In this document: piece by piece, positions 43,245 through 52,427 of the stretch
Layout of the letters: each line of letters begins with the position of its first letter
How positions within the stretch are numbered: position 1 is the stretch's first letter
NCBI RefSeq assembly: GCF_007097385.1
Contig: NZ_VJZS01000004.1
Location: 124,001 to 188,000 of the forward strand
Reading direction: 5' to 3'
DNA length: 64,000 nt
From: Flavobacterium sp. ZT3R18
GTDB lineage: Bacteria > Bacteroidota > Bacteroidia > Flavobacteriales > Flavobacteriaceae
The notes under the pieces: generated by a model
What the model was told of the DNA's origin: nothing
The model's input: the letters and a program-made list of their open reading frames with translations, nothing else
Database searches by the model: none
Made by a program: the position numbers and the translations under genes

Positions 43245-45668
43245 ATGGCGAAAAATAACTGTTTTCATTGTGGTTTAGATATTGTAAAAGAGGAGCATCC
43301 GAGTACCGATAGCTATCGATACGAACTGACGAAGCAAATACTTTTTGATGGAAAGGAATTTTGTTGCAATGGTTGTAAAACCGTATACGAAATTTTTAGT
43401 CTGAATGATTTGACCTGTTATTATGATTTTGAAAATGCACCAGGTGCAACTCCACAGGACATTGATGGTAAATATGATTTTTTAGATAATGAAAGCATTG
43501 TTATAAAATTGTTGGAATTTCAAGAAGACACAGCGGCTATTATTTCACTTAACATTCCACATATACATTGTAGCTCGTGTATTTGGATTTTGGAGAATTT
43601 ACAACGTCTTCAAAAAGGAATAAACACCTCTCAAGTTAATTTTCCGGAGAAAAAAGTCCGAATCAATTATAATCCTGAAATTGTTTCGCTCAAAAACATC
43701 ATTTATTTATTGAGTTCCATAGGGTATGAGCCTTATATCAGTCTAGAGAATTACGAAACTGGTAAGAACAATGTCGATCGAAGTTTGACCTATAAATTAG
43801 GAGTGGCTTTCTTTTGTTTTGGAAATATTATGTTGCTTTCATTTCCAGAATATTTTGAAGTAAAAGAATATTGGTTGGATAATTATAAACCCTTCTTTAG
43901 AGGATTGATTTTTGCATTATCCTTGCCTTCTTTTTTGTATTCGGCCAGTGGTTATTATGTTTCGGCTTATAAAAGCATTAAAACCAAAATGCTTAACATT
44001 GATATTCCTATTGCTTTAGGGATAGTTGTGATGTTTATCCGTAGCACTTTTGATATTGTAATGGATTATGGTCCCGGTTTTTTCGATAGTTTAACGGGCT
44101 TGATTTTCTTCATGTTATTGGGGAAAATGTTTCAAATTAAAACCTATAGTTTCCTTAGTTTCGAAAGGGATTTTAAATCGTATTTCCCGATAGCGATTAC
44201 CAAAGTTATAAGTGATACCTTAGAAGAAAGTGTTCCTATTTATGATGTTCAAAAAGGAGATCGATTGTTGATCAGAAATCAAGAACTCATTCCAGTTGAT
44301 GGGATTTTAATTTCAGATAAAGCCGATATCGATTATAGTTTTGTGACTGGTGAAGCTATTCCAATCACCAAAAAATCGGGAGACAAAGTATTTGCGGGAG
44401 GAAAACAAATAGGGAAAGTGATTGAAATGGAAGTTCTACATTCAGTTTCACAAAGTTATCTAACGCAATTGTGGAGTAACGATGTCTTTCAGAAAAATGT
44501 GGAGCAAAAACATAAAACTATAACAGATAGTATTAGTAGATATTTTACTCCAATTTTGCTATTGATTGCATTTGCTGGATTTGGCTATTGGATATTTTTT
44601 GATGCCAACACTGCTTTCAATGTTTTTACGGCTGTTCTTATTGTGGCCTGTCCTTGTGCATTGGCTTTGACAGCTCCTTTTACCATGGGGAATATGCTGC
44701 GAATTTTAGGCAATAAACATTTTTACCTCAAAAACGCTTTAGTTATTGAGCAATTGGCCAAAGTAGATACCATTGTTTTTGATAAGACTGGTACAATAAC
44801 GACCAATACAAAATCTAATATTTCTTATGAAGGAGAAGTTCTTACTGAATCTAATTTAGTTTTAATAAAAAATGTGCTTCGTGCCTCGAATCATCCTCTG
44901 AGTAGAATGCTATATGATTTTTTACCGGAAGGGAAAAGATTGAAACTAGATTCATTCGAAGAGATAACGGGGAAAGGAATTCAAGCTACGATAAATGGAG
45001 TCAAGCTTCAAATGGGTTCAGCGGCTCTTTGTTCACCGCCTTCAGAAGGTTCGGTTGAGGTTTTGCAAACTTCGGTTCATGTAAAGATAGATGATGTTTA
45101 TTATGGGAAATATGTTTTTAATAATGAATATAGAGAAGGATTATCTGAATTGTTTGGAAAGCTAAGTACTCAATATCAGATAAAAGTATTGTCTGGAGAT
45201 AATGAAGGAGAACGCAGTTTATTAGAATCGATTTTACCAAAGGGTATCGAAATGATTTTTAATCAAAAACCAGAGCAAAAATTAGAGTTCATCAAAAAAC
45301 TGCAAGAGCAAGGAAAAAATGTGATGATGGTAGGCGATGGCCTTAATGATGCTGGTGCTTTGGCACAAAGTAATGTTGGGATTTCTATTTCTGAAAATGT
45401 GAATGTTTTTTCGCCGGCTTGTGATGCCATTCTAGATGCTAAAGAATTTAAAAAGCTGCACTACTTTTTAAAACTATCCAAAAAAGCCATAACAACGATT
45501 AAAATGAGCTTTACTTTATCACTTTTATACAATGTAGTAGGATTGTCTTTTGCTATTACTGGAAACCTATTGCCTTTGGTAGCTGCAATTGTTATGCCGC
45601 TGAGTACTATAACGATAGTGAGCTTTGTAACCGTTATGAGTAATTACTATTCCCGTAAATTAGGATAG
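43245..45668 (+). CDS. ccoI: cbb3-oxidase copper-transporting P-type ATPase
   Basis: 807 residues. The N-terminus has a Cys-rich domain (NCFHCGLDI, FCCNGCKTVYEIF) and a heavy-metal-associated domain with CSSCIW. Eight membrane segments include VACPCALALTAP with the CPC ion site; FDKTGTITT has the phosphorylated Asp; MVGDGLNDAGALAQS is the hinge motif. The protein fits CcoI/FixI, which moves copper out of the cytoplasm for the CuB site of cbb3 oxidase. It leads the cco cluster. Confidence 0.94.
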   Translation: MAKNNCFHCGLDIVKEEHPSTDSYRYELTKQILFDGKEFCCNGCKTVYEIFSLNDLTCYYDFENAPGATPQDIDGKYDFLDNESIVIKLLEFQEDTAAIISLNIPHIHCSSCIWILENLQRLQKGINTSQVNFPEKKVRINYNPEIVSLKNIIYLLSSIGYEPYISLENYETGKNNVDRSLTYKLGVAFFCFGNIMLLSFPEYFEVKEYWLDNYKPFFRGLIFALSLPSFLYSASGYYVSAYKSIKTKMLNIDIPIALGIVVMFIRSTFDIVMDYGPGFFDSLTGLIFFMLLGKMFQIKTYSFLSFERDFKSYFPIAITKVISDTLEESVPIYDVQKGDRLLIRNQELIPVDGILISDKADIDYSFVTGEAIPITKKSGDKVFAGGKQIGKVIEMEVLHSVSQSYLTQLWSNDVFQKNVEQKHKTITDSISRYFTPILLLIAFAGFGYWIFFDANTAFNVFTAVLIVACPCALALTAPFTMGNMLRILGNKHFYLKNALVIEQLAKVDTIVFDKTGTITTNTKSNISYEGEVLTESNLVLIKNVLRASNHPLSRMLYDFLPEGKRLKLDSFEEITGKGIQATINGVKLQMGSAALCSPPSEGSVEVLQTSVHVKIDDVYYGKYVFNNEYREGLSELFGKLSTQYQIKVLSGDNEGERSLLESILPKGIEMIFNQKPEQKLEFIKKLQEQGKNVMMVGDGLNDAGALAQSNVGISISENVNVFSPACDAILDAKEFKKLHYFLKLSKKAITTIKMSFTLSLLYNVVGLSFAITGNLLPLVAAIVMPLSTITIVSFVTVMSNYYSRKLG

Positions 45669-45722
45669 TTTAATAGGGGATTATTTAGTTTTTTTTCATA
45701 TTTTTAGCATATTCGGATAAAT

Positions 45723-45736
45723 ATGATAATTATCAT
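45723..45736 (+). promoter_or_regulatory. Fnr-like box ATGATAATTATCAT
   Basis: A perfect 14-bp palindrome, ATGAT-N4-ATCAT, located 49 bp before the ccoS start. It is the best of three such sites and probably drives ccoS-ccoNOQP. Confidence 0.7.
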
Positions 45737-45784
45737 TTTTTATAAAAGGTGGTGCATATACTTTTGTTAACTTAATACTAAGAT

Positions 45785-45976
45785 ATGAGCGTTATATATT
45801 TATTGATTTCCATTAGTATTTTCGTAGCAATTGGATTTTTTATTGCATTTGTCTTTGCAGTAAAATCAGGACAATATGATGATGATTATACCCCTTCGGT
45901 CAGAATGCTTTTTGACGATGAATTGATTAAATCTCCCTCCTCAAAAAAAAAGGAAATAGTAAACTCCAAAAGCTAA
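45785..45976 (+). CDS. ccoS: cbb3-type oxidase assembly protein CcoS
   Basis: 63 residues with one membrane segment (VIYLLISISIFVAIGFFIAFVFAV) followed by SGQYDDDYTPSVRMLFDDE, the hallmark of CcoS, which is needed to insert heme and copper into cbb3 oxidase. It sits 72 bp before the catalytic subunit gene. Confidence 0.93.
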   Translation: MSVIYLLISISIFVAIGFFIAFVFAVKSGQYDDDYTPSVRMLFDDELIKSPSSKKKEIVNSKS

Positions 45977-46048
45977 GTTGAATCTTCAATTTAACTTTTG
46001 ATAGTTAATAAATACCAATTTTAAACAACATTAAAAACAATTATAAAT

Positions 46049-48226
46049 ATGGAAATGCAACAATTTTATTACGACAACAAAATTGTAAAGAAGTTCATTT
46101 ATGCCACTATACTTTTTGGAGTAGTTGGGATGTTAGTGGGGCTTATTTTGGCCACTATGTTCCTTTTCCCAAACATGACCGATGGTATTTCATGGCTAAG
46201 TTTTGGTAGATTAAGACCTTTACATACCAATGCGGTTATTTTTGCCTTTGTCGGGAACGCTATGTTTGCGGGGATTTATTATTCGCTACAGCGATTATTA
46301 AAAGCCAGGATGTATAGCGATTTCTTGAGCAACCTTAATTTTTGGGGTTGGCAATTAATCATTGTCGCTGCTGCTATTTCATTGCCTTTGGGATACAGTA
46401 CTTCAAAGGAATATGCTGAGTTAGAATGGCCAATAGACATTGCGATTGCATTAATTTGGGTGGCTTTTGGAATCAATATGATTGGTACCATGCTAAAAAG
46501 AAGAGAACGCCATTTGTATGTTGCCATTTGGTTTTATTTAGCCACATTTATTACCGTTGCGGTATTGCATATTTTTAATAGTTTAGAGTTGCCGGTTTCT
46601 GCTATGAAAAGTTACTCTGTTTATGCAGGGGTTCAAGATGCATTAGTGCAATGGTGGTACGGTCACAATGCAGTTGCCTTTTTCTTGACGACTCCATATT
46701 TAGGATTAATGTATTATTTTGTACCCAAGGTTGCCAATCGTCCTGTGTATTCTTACAGACTTTCAATCATTCACTTTTGGTCTCTAATTTTTCTTTATAT
46801 CTGGGCGGGTCCTCACCATTTATTATATTCAGCATTACCAAATTGGGCTCAAAACTTAGGGGTAGTATTCTCTGTAATGTTAATAGCTCCATCTTGGGGT
46901 GGTATGATTAACGGACTTTTAACGCTAAGAGGCGTTTGGGATAGAGTACGTGAAGAACCAGTTTTGAAGTTTTTTGTTGTTGCTATGACCGGTTATGGTA
47001 TGGCTACTTTTGAAGGACCAATGCTTTCTTTTAAAAATGTCAATGCTATTGCCCACTATACGGATTGGATTATTGCTCACGTTCACGTTGGCGCATTGGC
47101 TTGGAATGGTTTTATGGCTTTTGGTATTATTTATTGGTTGATCCCAAGAATGACAAAAAGTACTTTGTACTCTACTAAATTGGCCAATTTCCATTTCTGG
47201 ATCGGAACATTAGGAATTATACTTTATACATTACCTATGTACTTGGCAGGTTTCTTACAAGCTTCTATGTGGAAACAATTTAATCCAGATGGTACTTTAA
47301 CCTATGGTAATTTCCTAGAAACCGTTACTCAAATCATGCCAATGTATTGGATGCGAGCCATTGGTGGATGTATGTATTTAATTGGAATGTTAACCTTGGT
47401 GTATAACATCATCCAAACGGTAAAAGCAGGTAATGAAATTGAAGATGAATTGGCAGAAGCTCCTGCATTACAATCCATTAGTTCAGGAAGAATTAAAGGG
47501 GAAAAATACCATACGTGGTTGGAAAGAAAACCAATAAAAATGGCTGTTTTTGCGACTATTGCGATATTAATAGGTGGTATTATTCAAATTGTGCCAACGA
47601 TTATGGTAAAATCGAATATTCCAACTATTGCGAGTGTTAAGCCCTATTCTCCGTTAGAATTGCAAGGTCGTGATTTATACATTCGTGAAGGTTGTGTGGG
47701 TTGTCACTCTCAATCGGTTCGTCCTTTCCGTAGTGAAGTAGAACGTTATGGCCCACAATCCAAAGCGGGAGAGTTTGTTTACGATCATCCATTTCTTTGG
47801 GGATCAAAACGTACGGGTCCTGATTTATTAAGAGTTGGTGGGAAATACAATGATAATTGGCATTTTAACCACATGTGGAATCCGCAAAGTACCTCTGCGG
47901 GATCTATTATGCCAGGTTACAAATGGTTGTTTGATAATAAAGCAATGGATATTTCTTTGACCGAAAAGAAAATGCAAGCTATGGTTACTCTTGGGGTTCC
48001 TTATACGGCAACTCAAATAGCAAATGGTTTAAAAGATTTACGAACTCAAGCCATTGCGATTGAAGAGAGCCTTAAAAATGACCCCGATTTTGTAAAAAGT
48101 TATGAAGATAGCAAGAAGAAAGCTGAAGCAAAAGGAGAAAAATTTGTTCCGATGAATGAAAGAGAAATTGTAGGGCTAATTGCTTATATTCAAAGACTTG
48201 GTACAGATATTAAAGTAAAAGAATAA
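46049..48226 (+). CDS. ccoNO: Fused cbb3-type cytochrome c oxidase subunits CcoN-CcoO
   Basis: 725 residues. Residues 1 to about 480 are CcoN: LRPLHTNAVIF, WWYGHNAVAFFLT, GPHHLLYSALPNW and IAHVHVGALAWNG supply the heme b, heme b3 and CuB histidines across twelve membrane segments. Residues about 500-725 are CcoO: a membrane anchor, then GCVGCHSQSVRPFRSEVERYG with a CxxCH heme c site and a distal Met in SIMPGYKWLF. In most proteobacteria these are two genes; the fusion is usual in Bacteroidetes. The enzyme reduces oxygen with high affinity and pumps protons. Confidence 0.95.
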   Translation: MEMQQFYYDNKIVKKFIYATILFGVVGMLVGLILATMFLFPNMTDGISWLSFGRLRPLHTNAVIFAFVGNAMFAGIYYSLQRLLKARMYSDFLSNLNFWGWQLIIVAAAISLPLGYSTSKEYAELEWPIDIAIALIWVAFGINMIGTMLKRRERHLYVAIWFYLATFITVAVLHIFNSLELPVSAMKSYSVYAGVQDALVQWWYGHNAVAFFLTTPYLGLMYYFVPKVANRPVYSYRLSIIHFWSLIFLYIWAGPHHLLYSALPNWAQNLGVVFSVMLIAPSWGGMINGLLTLRGVWDRVREEPVLKFFVVAMTGYGMATFEGPMLSFKNVNAIAHYTDWIIAHVHVGALAWNGFMAFGIIYWLIPRMTKSTLYSTKLANFHFWIGTLGIILYTLPMYLAGFLQASMWKQFNPDGTLTYGNFLETVTQIMPMYWMRAIGGCMYLIGMLTLVYNIIQTVKAGNEIEDELAEAPALQSISSGRIKGEKYHTWLERKPIKMAVFATIAILIGGIIQIVPTIMVKSNIPTIASVKPYSPLELQGRDLYIREGCVGCHSQSVRPFRSEVERYGPQSKAGEFVYDHPFLWGSKRTGPDLLRVGGKYNDNWHFNHMWNPQSTSAGSIMPGYKWLFDNKAMDISLTEKKMQAMVTLGVPYTATQIANGLKDLRTQAIAIEESLKNDPDFVKSYEDSKKKAEAKGEKFVPMNEREIVGLIAYIQRLGTDIKVKE

Positions 48227-48241
48227 CTAAAAAATAGCGTT

Positions 48242-48409
48242 ATGTTCGAACAGATAAAACACAATATGGAAACCATTGCAGGAGTTGCAATTTTCCCGAT
48301 ACTATCGTTGTTAATTTTCTTTTTCTTTTTTCTAGGCTTAGGAATCTGGGTTTACTCATACAAAAAAGAAACGGTTGATGAGATGAGTCAAATTCCATTA
48401 GAAGATTAA
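48242..48409 (+). CDS. ccoQ: cbb3-type oxidase subunit CcoQ
   Basis: An overlooked short gene of 55 codons between ccoNO and ccoP, with gaps of 15 and 27 bp. The translation starts MFEQIKHNMETIAGVAIFPI, contains one membrane segment (LLIFFFFFLGLGIWVYSY) and ends VDEMSQIPLED. Size, topology and position fit CcoQ, the small subunit that stabilises the oxidase. Confidence 0.85.
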   Translation: MFEQIKHNMETIAGVAIFPILSLLIFFFFFLGLGIWVYSYKKETVDEMSQIPLED

Positions 48410-48436
48410 ATTGTATAATTTCAAAATAGATAAACA

Positions 48437-49318
48437 ATGAAAAAAATAATTCCACCTTATATAAGAGTTCTTTTGATATTTTTCTCCGTTTTTGGAGCGA
48501 TGGAATACTTTATAGATTCAGGAGATCGTCCTGCGTTTATTAAATTCCCAATGGTTTTAGGCTTTTTATTTGTATTGCTTTTTCTTTTAATTGCAATAGA
48601 AATTACGCTTAAAGCCGTAAATACAGTTACCTATCAATTGCTTTCGGAAGAAGAAAAAGCAAGATTAGCTCAAGAAGCTGAATTGAGTCTAAAAGACAAA
48701 AGTTGGTACAAGAACTTAATGCAAAGTTTGACAAAAACGGTGCCTATTGAAGATGAAAAGCAACTCTTGATGGATCATGATTATGATGGTATCAAAGAGT
48801 TAGACAATAATTTACCGCCATGGTGGGTGTATTTATTCTATGCTTGTATTGTTTTTGCAGTAGTTTATTTGGTTCGTTATGAAATTATGGGGGCTCCTGA
48901 TCAAGAGGCCGAACTTAAAAGCGAAATGGCTCAAGCTAAAGTTGAAGTAGCCGAGTATATGAAGACCGCACCCGATTTGATGGACGAAAAAACAGTAACT
49001 TTATTAGCAGATCCCACTGATTTGACCGCTGGAAAAGCGATTTTCGAAACTAATTGTGCTGCTTGTCACCGTGCCGATGCAGGGGGGCAAATTGGACCAA
49101 ACTTAACAGATGATCATTGGATTTTGGGTGGTGGAATTAAAAATATGTTCCACACTATTACCAATGGAGGTCGTGACGGTAAAGGGATGATTGCATGGAA
49201 AGGAACCTTGAAACCAAAAGAAATTCAAACGGTTGCCAGTTATATTATTTCTTTAAAAGGAAGTAATCCAAAAGATCCAAAAGCACCAGATGGCGAAATT
49301 TGGGTTGAGGAGAAATAG
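48437..49318 (+). CDS. ccoP: cbb3-type oxidase subunit CcoP (monoheme)
   Basis: 293 residues. Two membrane segments (about 8-55) and a third (WWVYLFYACIVFAVVYLVRY, about 128-150) precede a periplasmic cytochrome c domain with one heme site, NCAACHRADAGGQIGPN, and the distal Met in GMIAWKGTL. Proteobacterial CcoP carries two heme c sites, so this is the one-heme form. The ELDNNLPPWW motif before the third segment is typical of CcoP. Confidence 0.93.
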   Translation: MKKIIPPYIRVLLIFFSVFGAMEYFIDSGDRPAFIKFPMVLGFLFVLLFLLIAIEITLKAVNTVTYQLLSEEEKARLAQEAELSLKDKSWYKNLMQSLTKTVPIEDEKQLLMDHDYDGIKELDNNLPPWWVYLFYACIVFAVVYLVRYEIMGAPDQEAELKSEMAQAKVEVAEYMKTAPDLMDEKTVTLLADPTDLTAGKAIFETNCAACHRADAGGQIGPNLTDDHWILGGGIKNMFHTITNGGRDGKGMIAWKGTLKPKEIQTVASYIISLKGSNPKDPKAPDGEIWVEEK

Positions 49319-49347
49319 TATTCAGTCGCAGTGTTCAGTTGTGTGAG

Positions 49348-49460
49348 CTACTTTGTCAATCCCAATAGCTATCTTGATTTTGACAAAGTTAGCTGCGTTT
49401 CAGATTTGTTAGTGAAATTAACTACGTCAAGCATTCGTGCCAATTCGTGAAATTCGTGTT
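49348..49460. repeat. Hairpin and CACGAATT repeat upstream of ccoG
   Basis: GCTACTTTGTCAA (49348-) is roughly mirrored by TTGACAAAGTTAGC, and at 49432-49460 (minus strand) the sequence AACACGAATTTCACGAATTG with GCACGAAT repeats the motif at 5171. The repeat ends 4 bp before the ccoG ATG. Confidence 0.65.
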
Positions 49461-49464
49461 TAAA

Positions 49465-50871
49465 ATGGATAACGCTTTTAGAGATACCATCGGAACAATT
49501 GATGAAGAGGGTAATAGAAAATACATTTATCCCAAAAAACCTTCCGGAAAGTTTTATGACTATAGAAAGTGGGTCAGTTATTTTTTATTGATCATTCTGG
49601 TTGCAAATCCTTTTATAAAGATAAATGGGAATCAATTCATGATGTTTAATGTTTTGGAACGCCGTTTTAATATTTTCAGCTTCCCATTTTGGCCACAAGA
49701 TTTTTATCTTTTTGTAATCTTTATGATTATTGGAGTTGTATTTGTCATTCTATTCACTGTAATTTTTGGACGTATATTTTGTGGGTGGATCTGTCCGCAA
49801 ACTATTTTTTTAGAAATGGTTTTTCGCCGAATAGAATATTGGATAGAAGGAGATCGTGGGGCACAAATTCGCTTGGAAAAACAAGAATGGAACGCAGATA
49901 AAATCCGCAAGAAGGCAACAAAGTGGTTTGTTTTCCTTGTTATTTCTTTTCTGATTGCCAATGTGTTTTTAGCCTATCTTATAGGAAGCGATGAATTATT
50001 TAGATTGATAGAAGGTGGGCCTTTTGCGAATACCAGTACCTTTATTTCCTTATTGATTTTCACTAGTGTTTTTTATTTTGTGTTTGCTTGGTTTAGAGAA
50101 CAAGTTTGTATTATAGCTTGTCCTTACGGAAGATTACAAGGCGTTTTATTAGATAAAAAATCAATAAATGTAGCCTATGATTTTGTGCGAGGGGAAAAAG
50201 AAGTAGGAAGGGCGAAATTCAATAAGCAAGAAGACAGGGCAGCTTCAGGAAAAGGGGATTGTATTGATTGCAAGCAATGTGTACATGTTTGCCCCACAGG
50301 CATTGATATCCGTAATGGAGTTCAACTCGAATGTGTAAATTGCACGGCTTGTATTGATGAATGCGACATAATAATGAAGAGTGTAGGATTGCCTGTAGGT
50401 CTTATTCGTTATGCTTCGGAAGATGAAATAGAAACCAAAGCCAAGTTTAAGTTTACCGCAAGGATGAAAGGCTATACAGCAATATTGGCCATATTAATTG
50501 GAATACTTTTTGGATTATTGTTTTTAAGAACGGAAGTCGAAGCCACTATTTTTAGATTACCGGGACAATTATTTCAACACAAAGGAGATAATATCAGTAA
50601 TATTTACACTTTCAAAATTATCAACAAAACCAATCGAGATATTAAAGATATTCATTTTGAATTGGTTGGGATAAAAGGAACTCTGAATGTAGTTGGTGTA
50701 CAGGATTTAAAAGTGCCTAAACAAGGAATGTCTAGTGGTACCATGTTTATAGAAATTAATAAATTTTTATTGGAGTCTGATAAAACCAAGGTAGAAATTG
50801 ATGTTTATGAAGGAAATAAAAAAATTGAAACGACTTATACTAATTTTCTAAGTCCAAGGAGTTTCGATTAA
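49465..50871 (+). CDS. ccoG: Cytochrome c oxidase accessory protein CcoG
   Basis: The ATG at 49465 (MDNAFRDTIGTIDEEG) gives 468 residues; a GTG at 49447 falls within a repeat and is less likely. Five membrane segments; RIFCGWICPQTIFLEMVFRRIE and EQVCIIACPYGRLQGVLLDKKS are family motifs, and CIDCKQCVHVCPTGIDIRNG plus CVNCTACIDECD carry two 4Fe-4S sites. CcoG (RdxA/FixG) reduces copper for the assembly of cbb3 oxidase. The C-terminal Ig-like domain (about 365-468) is periplasmic. Confidence 0.95.
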   Translation: MDNAFRDTIGTIDEEGNRKYIYPKKPSGKFYDYRKWVSYFLLIILVANPFIKINGNQFMMFNVLERRFNIFSFPFWPQDFYLFVIFMIIGVVFVILFTVIFGRIFCGWICPQTIFLEMVFRRIEYWIEGDRGAQIRLEKQEWNADKIRKKATKWFVFLVISFLIANVFLAYLIGSDELFRLIEGGPFANTSTFISLLIFTSVFYFVFAWFREQVCIIACPYGRLQGVLLDKKSINVAYDFVRGEKEVGRAKFNKQEDRAASGKGDCIDCKQCVHVCPTGIDIRNGVQLECVNCTACIDECDIIMKSVGLPVGLIRYASEDEIETKAKFKFTARMKGYTAILAILIGILFGLLFLRTEVEATIFRLPGQLFQHKGDNISNIYTFKIINKTNRDIKDIHFELVGIKGTLNVVGVQDLKVPKQGMSSGTMFIEINKFLLESDKTKVEIDVYEGNKKIETTYTNFLSPRSFD

Positions 50872-50883
50872 TCTCTGCGTACT

Positions 50884-51046
50884 CAATGTCATTAAGTTAA
50901 GGATTATATTGACCTCAGAGAGGTCAAATGTTTATAGAAAAAAATGTAGCGTGTGCGTTCGACCCCAGCGGGGTCGTAGGAACGTCGGTAATTGAATTAT
51001 TTCTATAAACTGAAATCCGCTGGATTTCCTTAACTTAATGACATTG
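50884..51046. mobile_element. 163-bp MITE-like element with 20-bp perfect terminal inverted repeats
   Basis: The ends are CAATGTCATTAAGTTAAGGA (50884-50903) and its exact inverse (51027-51046). The 10-mer TCTGCGTACT directly flanks both ends (50874-50883 and 51047-51056), as an insertion duplication would. The inside is itself folded: GACCTCAGAGAGGTC, GACCCCAGCGGGGTC, GAAATCCGCTGGATTTC and a TTTATAGAAA/TTTCTATAAA pair. No reading frame is present. It separates ccoG from ccoH. Confidence 0.75.
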
Positions 51047-51104
51047 TCTGCGTACTCAGTGAAGCATTCAGTAGTTAAATGAAAATACAGTAAAAAAATA
51101 AAAA

Positions 51105-51554
51105 ATGAAAATTAATTGGGGAACTTCTATAGTAATTGCTTTCGCTTTGTTTATTAGCTTTATATTGTATTTTGTTTTAAAAGTACAATCGGATAGTAAA
51201 TATGACAATGAATTAGTAGTTGAAGAATATTACAAGCATGATGTGCATTTTCAAGATGAAATGGTACGTATTCAAAATGCGCATGATTTAAAAGTAAAGC
51301 CAGTAATCACAATTGATGCCAACGGAATTACTATTGTTTTTCCTGCTGATTTTGCGCCAAAAGACATCAAAGGAACTGTTGCTCTTTATCGACCTTCTAA
51401 TAAGAAATTTGATTTTCAAGTTCCTATTTCATTATCCAATTCCAGTATGTCTATTCCTAAATCAAAACTTATCGGAGGGGTTTGGGATATCAATATGGAG
51501 TGGCAATATAATGGAAAGCCCTATTTGACCAAAAAAGAGATTTATATAAAATAA
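51105..51554 (+). CDS. ccoH: FixH/CcoH family protein
   Basis: 149 residues with one N-terminal membrane segment (TSIVIAFALFISFILYFVLKV), then VEEYYKHDVHFQDEMVRIQNAHDLKV and a periplasmic beta domain ending WDINMEWQYNGKPYLTKKEIYIK. These features fit FixH/CcoH, required for cbb3 oxidase biogenesis and often located after ccoG as here. Confidence 0.9.
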   Translation: MKINWGTSIVIAFALFISFILYFVLKVQSDSKYDNELVVEEYYKHDVHFQDEMVRIQNAHDLKVKPVITIDANGITIVFPADFAPKDIKGTVALYRPSNKKFDFQVPISLSNSSMSIPKSKLIGGVWDINMEWQYNGKPYLTKKEIYIK

Positions 51555-51671
51555 AAAGAAAATAGAGTAGAGAAAATAGAATAAAGAGAAAAAAAGATGA
51601 AAATTGGTTTTAAATCATTTGTGCTCTAAAATCTGCATTCTAAAATCTAAATTCTGCAATCTAAAATTATA

Positions 51672-52373
51672 ATGCTTTATACAGCCTTTTTATTCGGTTT
51701 AATCAGTAGTTTTCACTGCATAGGAATGTGCGGTCCCATTGCTATGATGTTGCCTGTAGAAAGAAACAATCCAGCCAAAAAAGCAACTCAAATTAGTACC
51801 TACCATTTAGGACGATTAACGGCTTACGGAAGTATTGGACTGTTATTCGGTTTATTGGGAAAAGGTCTTTTCTTAGCGGGTATTCAGCAGCAAATGTCTG
51901 TTATTATTGGCATAGCAATGATTGTAGTGATTGTAACACCCGAAAAAGTTTTTGCCCAATATAATTTTTCGAAACCAGTTTTTAGATGGATTTCAAAAAT
52001 GAAGCAAACTTTAGGCAGTCATTTTAAAAAGAAAAGTTACAAATCTTTGTTTATTATAGGCTTACTGAATGGCTTTTTACCATGTGGAATGGTTTATGTT
52101 GCCTTATTTGGGGCTATTGCCATGCAAAGTGCTGGCTTTGGAGTTCTATATATGCTATTATTTGGGCTAGGAACTGTGCCAATGATGAGTGTAGTGGTTT
52201 ATGTCAATTCCTTTTTGACAATTCCTATTCGAAATAAAATTCAAAAAGTAATTCCTTATGTTGGGGTAATAATTGGAATATTGTTTATTTTGAGAGGCTT
52301 AGGTCTCGGTATACCCTATGTTTCTCCATCTAATATGAGTTTATTTATACAAGAAAAAGCCAATTGTCATTGA
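51672..52373 (+). CDS. Sulfite exporter TauE/SafE-like (CcoH-associated) membrane protein
   Basis: 233 residues with six membrane segments. LFGLISSFHCIGMCGPIAMMLPV at the start and LNGFLPCGMVYVALFGAIA in the middle, with conserved Cys and His in FHCIGMCGP and FLPCGMVY, are the marks of the UreH-like branch of TauE/SafE. In cbb3 gene clusters it is regularly found after fixH and is thought to help with copper or oxidase assembly. That role is inferred from position. Confidence 0.85.
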   Translation: MLYTAFLFGLISSFHCIGMCGPIAMMLPVERNNPAKKATQISTYHLGRLTAYGSIGLLFGLLGKGLFLAGIQQQMSVIIGIAMIVVIVTPEKVFAQYNFSKPVFRWISKMKQTLGSHFKKKSYKSLFIIGLLNGFLPCGMVYVALFGAIAMQSAGFGVLYMLLFGLGTVPMMSVVVYVNSFLTIPIRNKIQKVIPYVGVIIGILFILRGLGLGIPYVSPSNMSLFIQEKANCH

Positions 52374-52384
52374 TTTTAAAAAGC

Positions 52385-52417
52385 GGCTAAATATCTAAGT
52401 TACTTAGAGACTTAGCC
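52385..52417. terminator. Bidirectional terminator between the TauE/SafE-like gene and hemN
   Basis: GGCTAA pairs with TTAGCC and an inner TCTAAGT with ACTTAGA. A runs and T runs flank the stem, so the structure can end both convergent transcripts. Confidence 0.75.
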
Positions 52418-52427
52418 ACTTTTTCTT

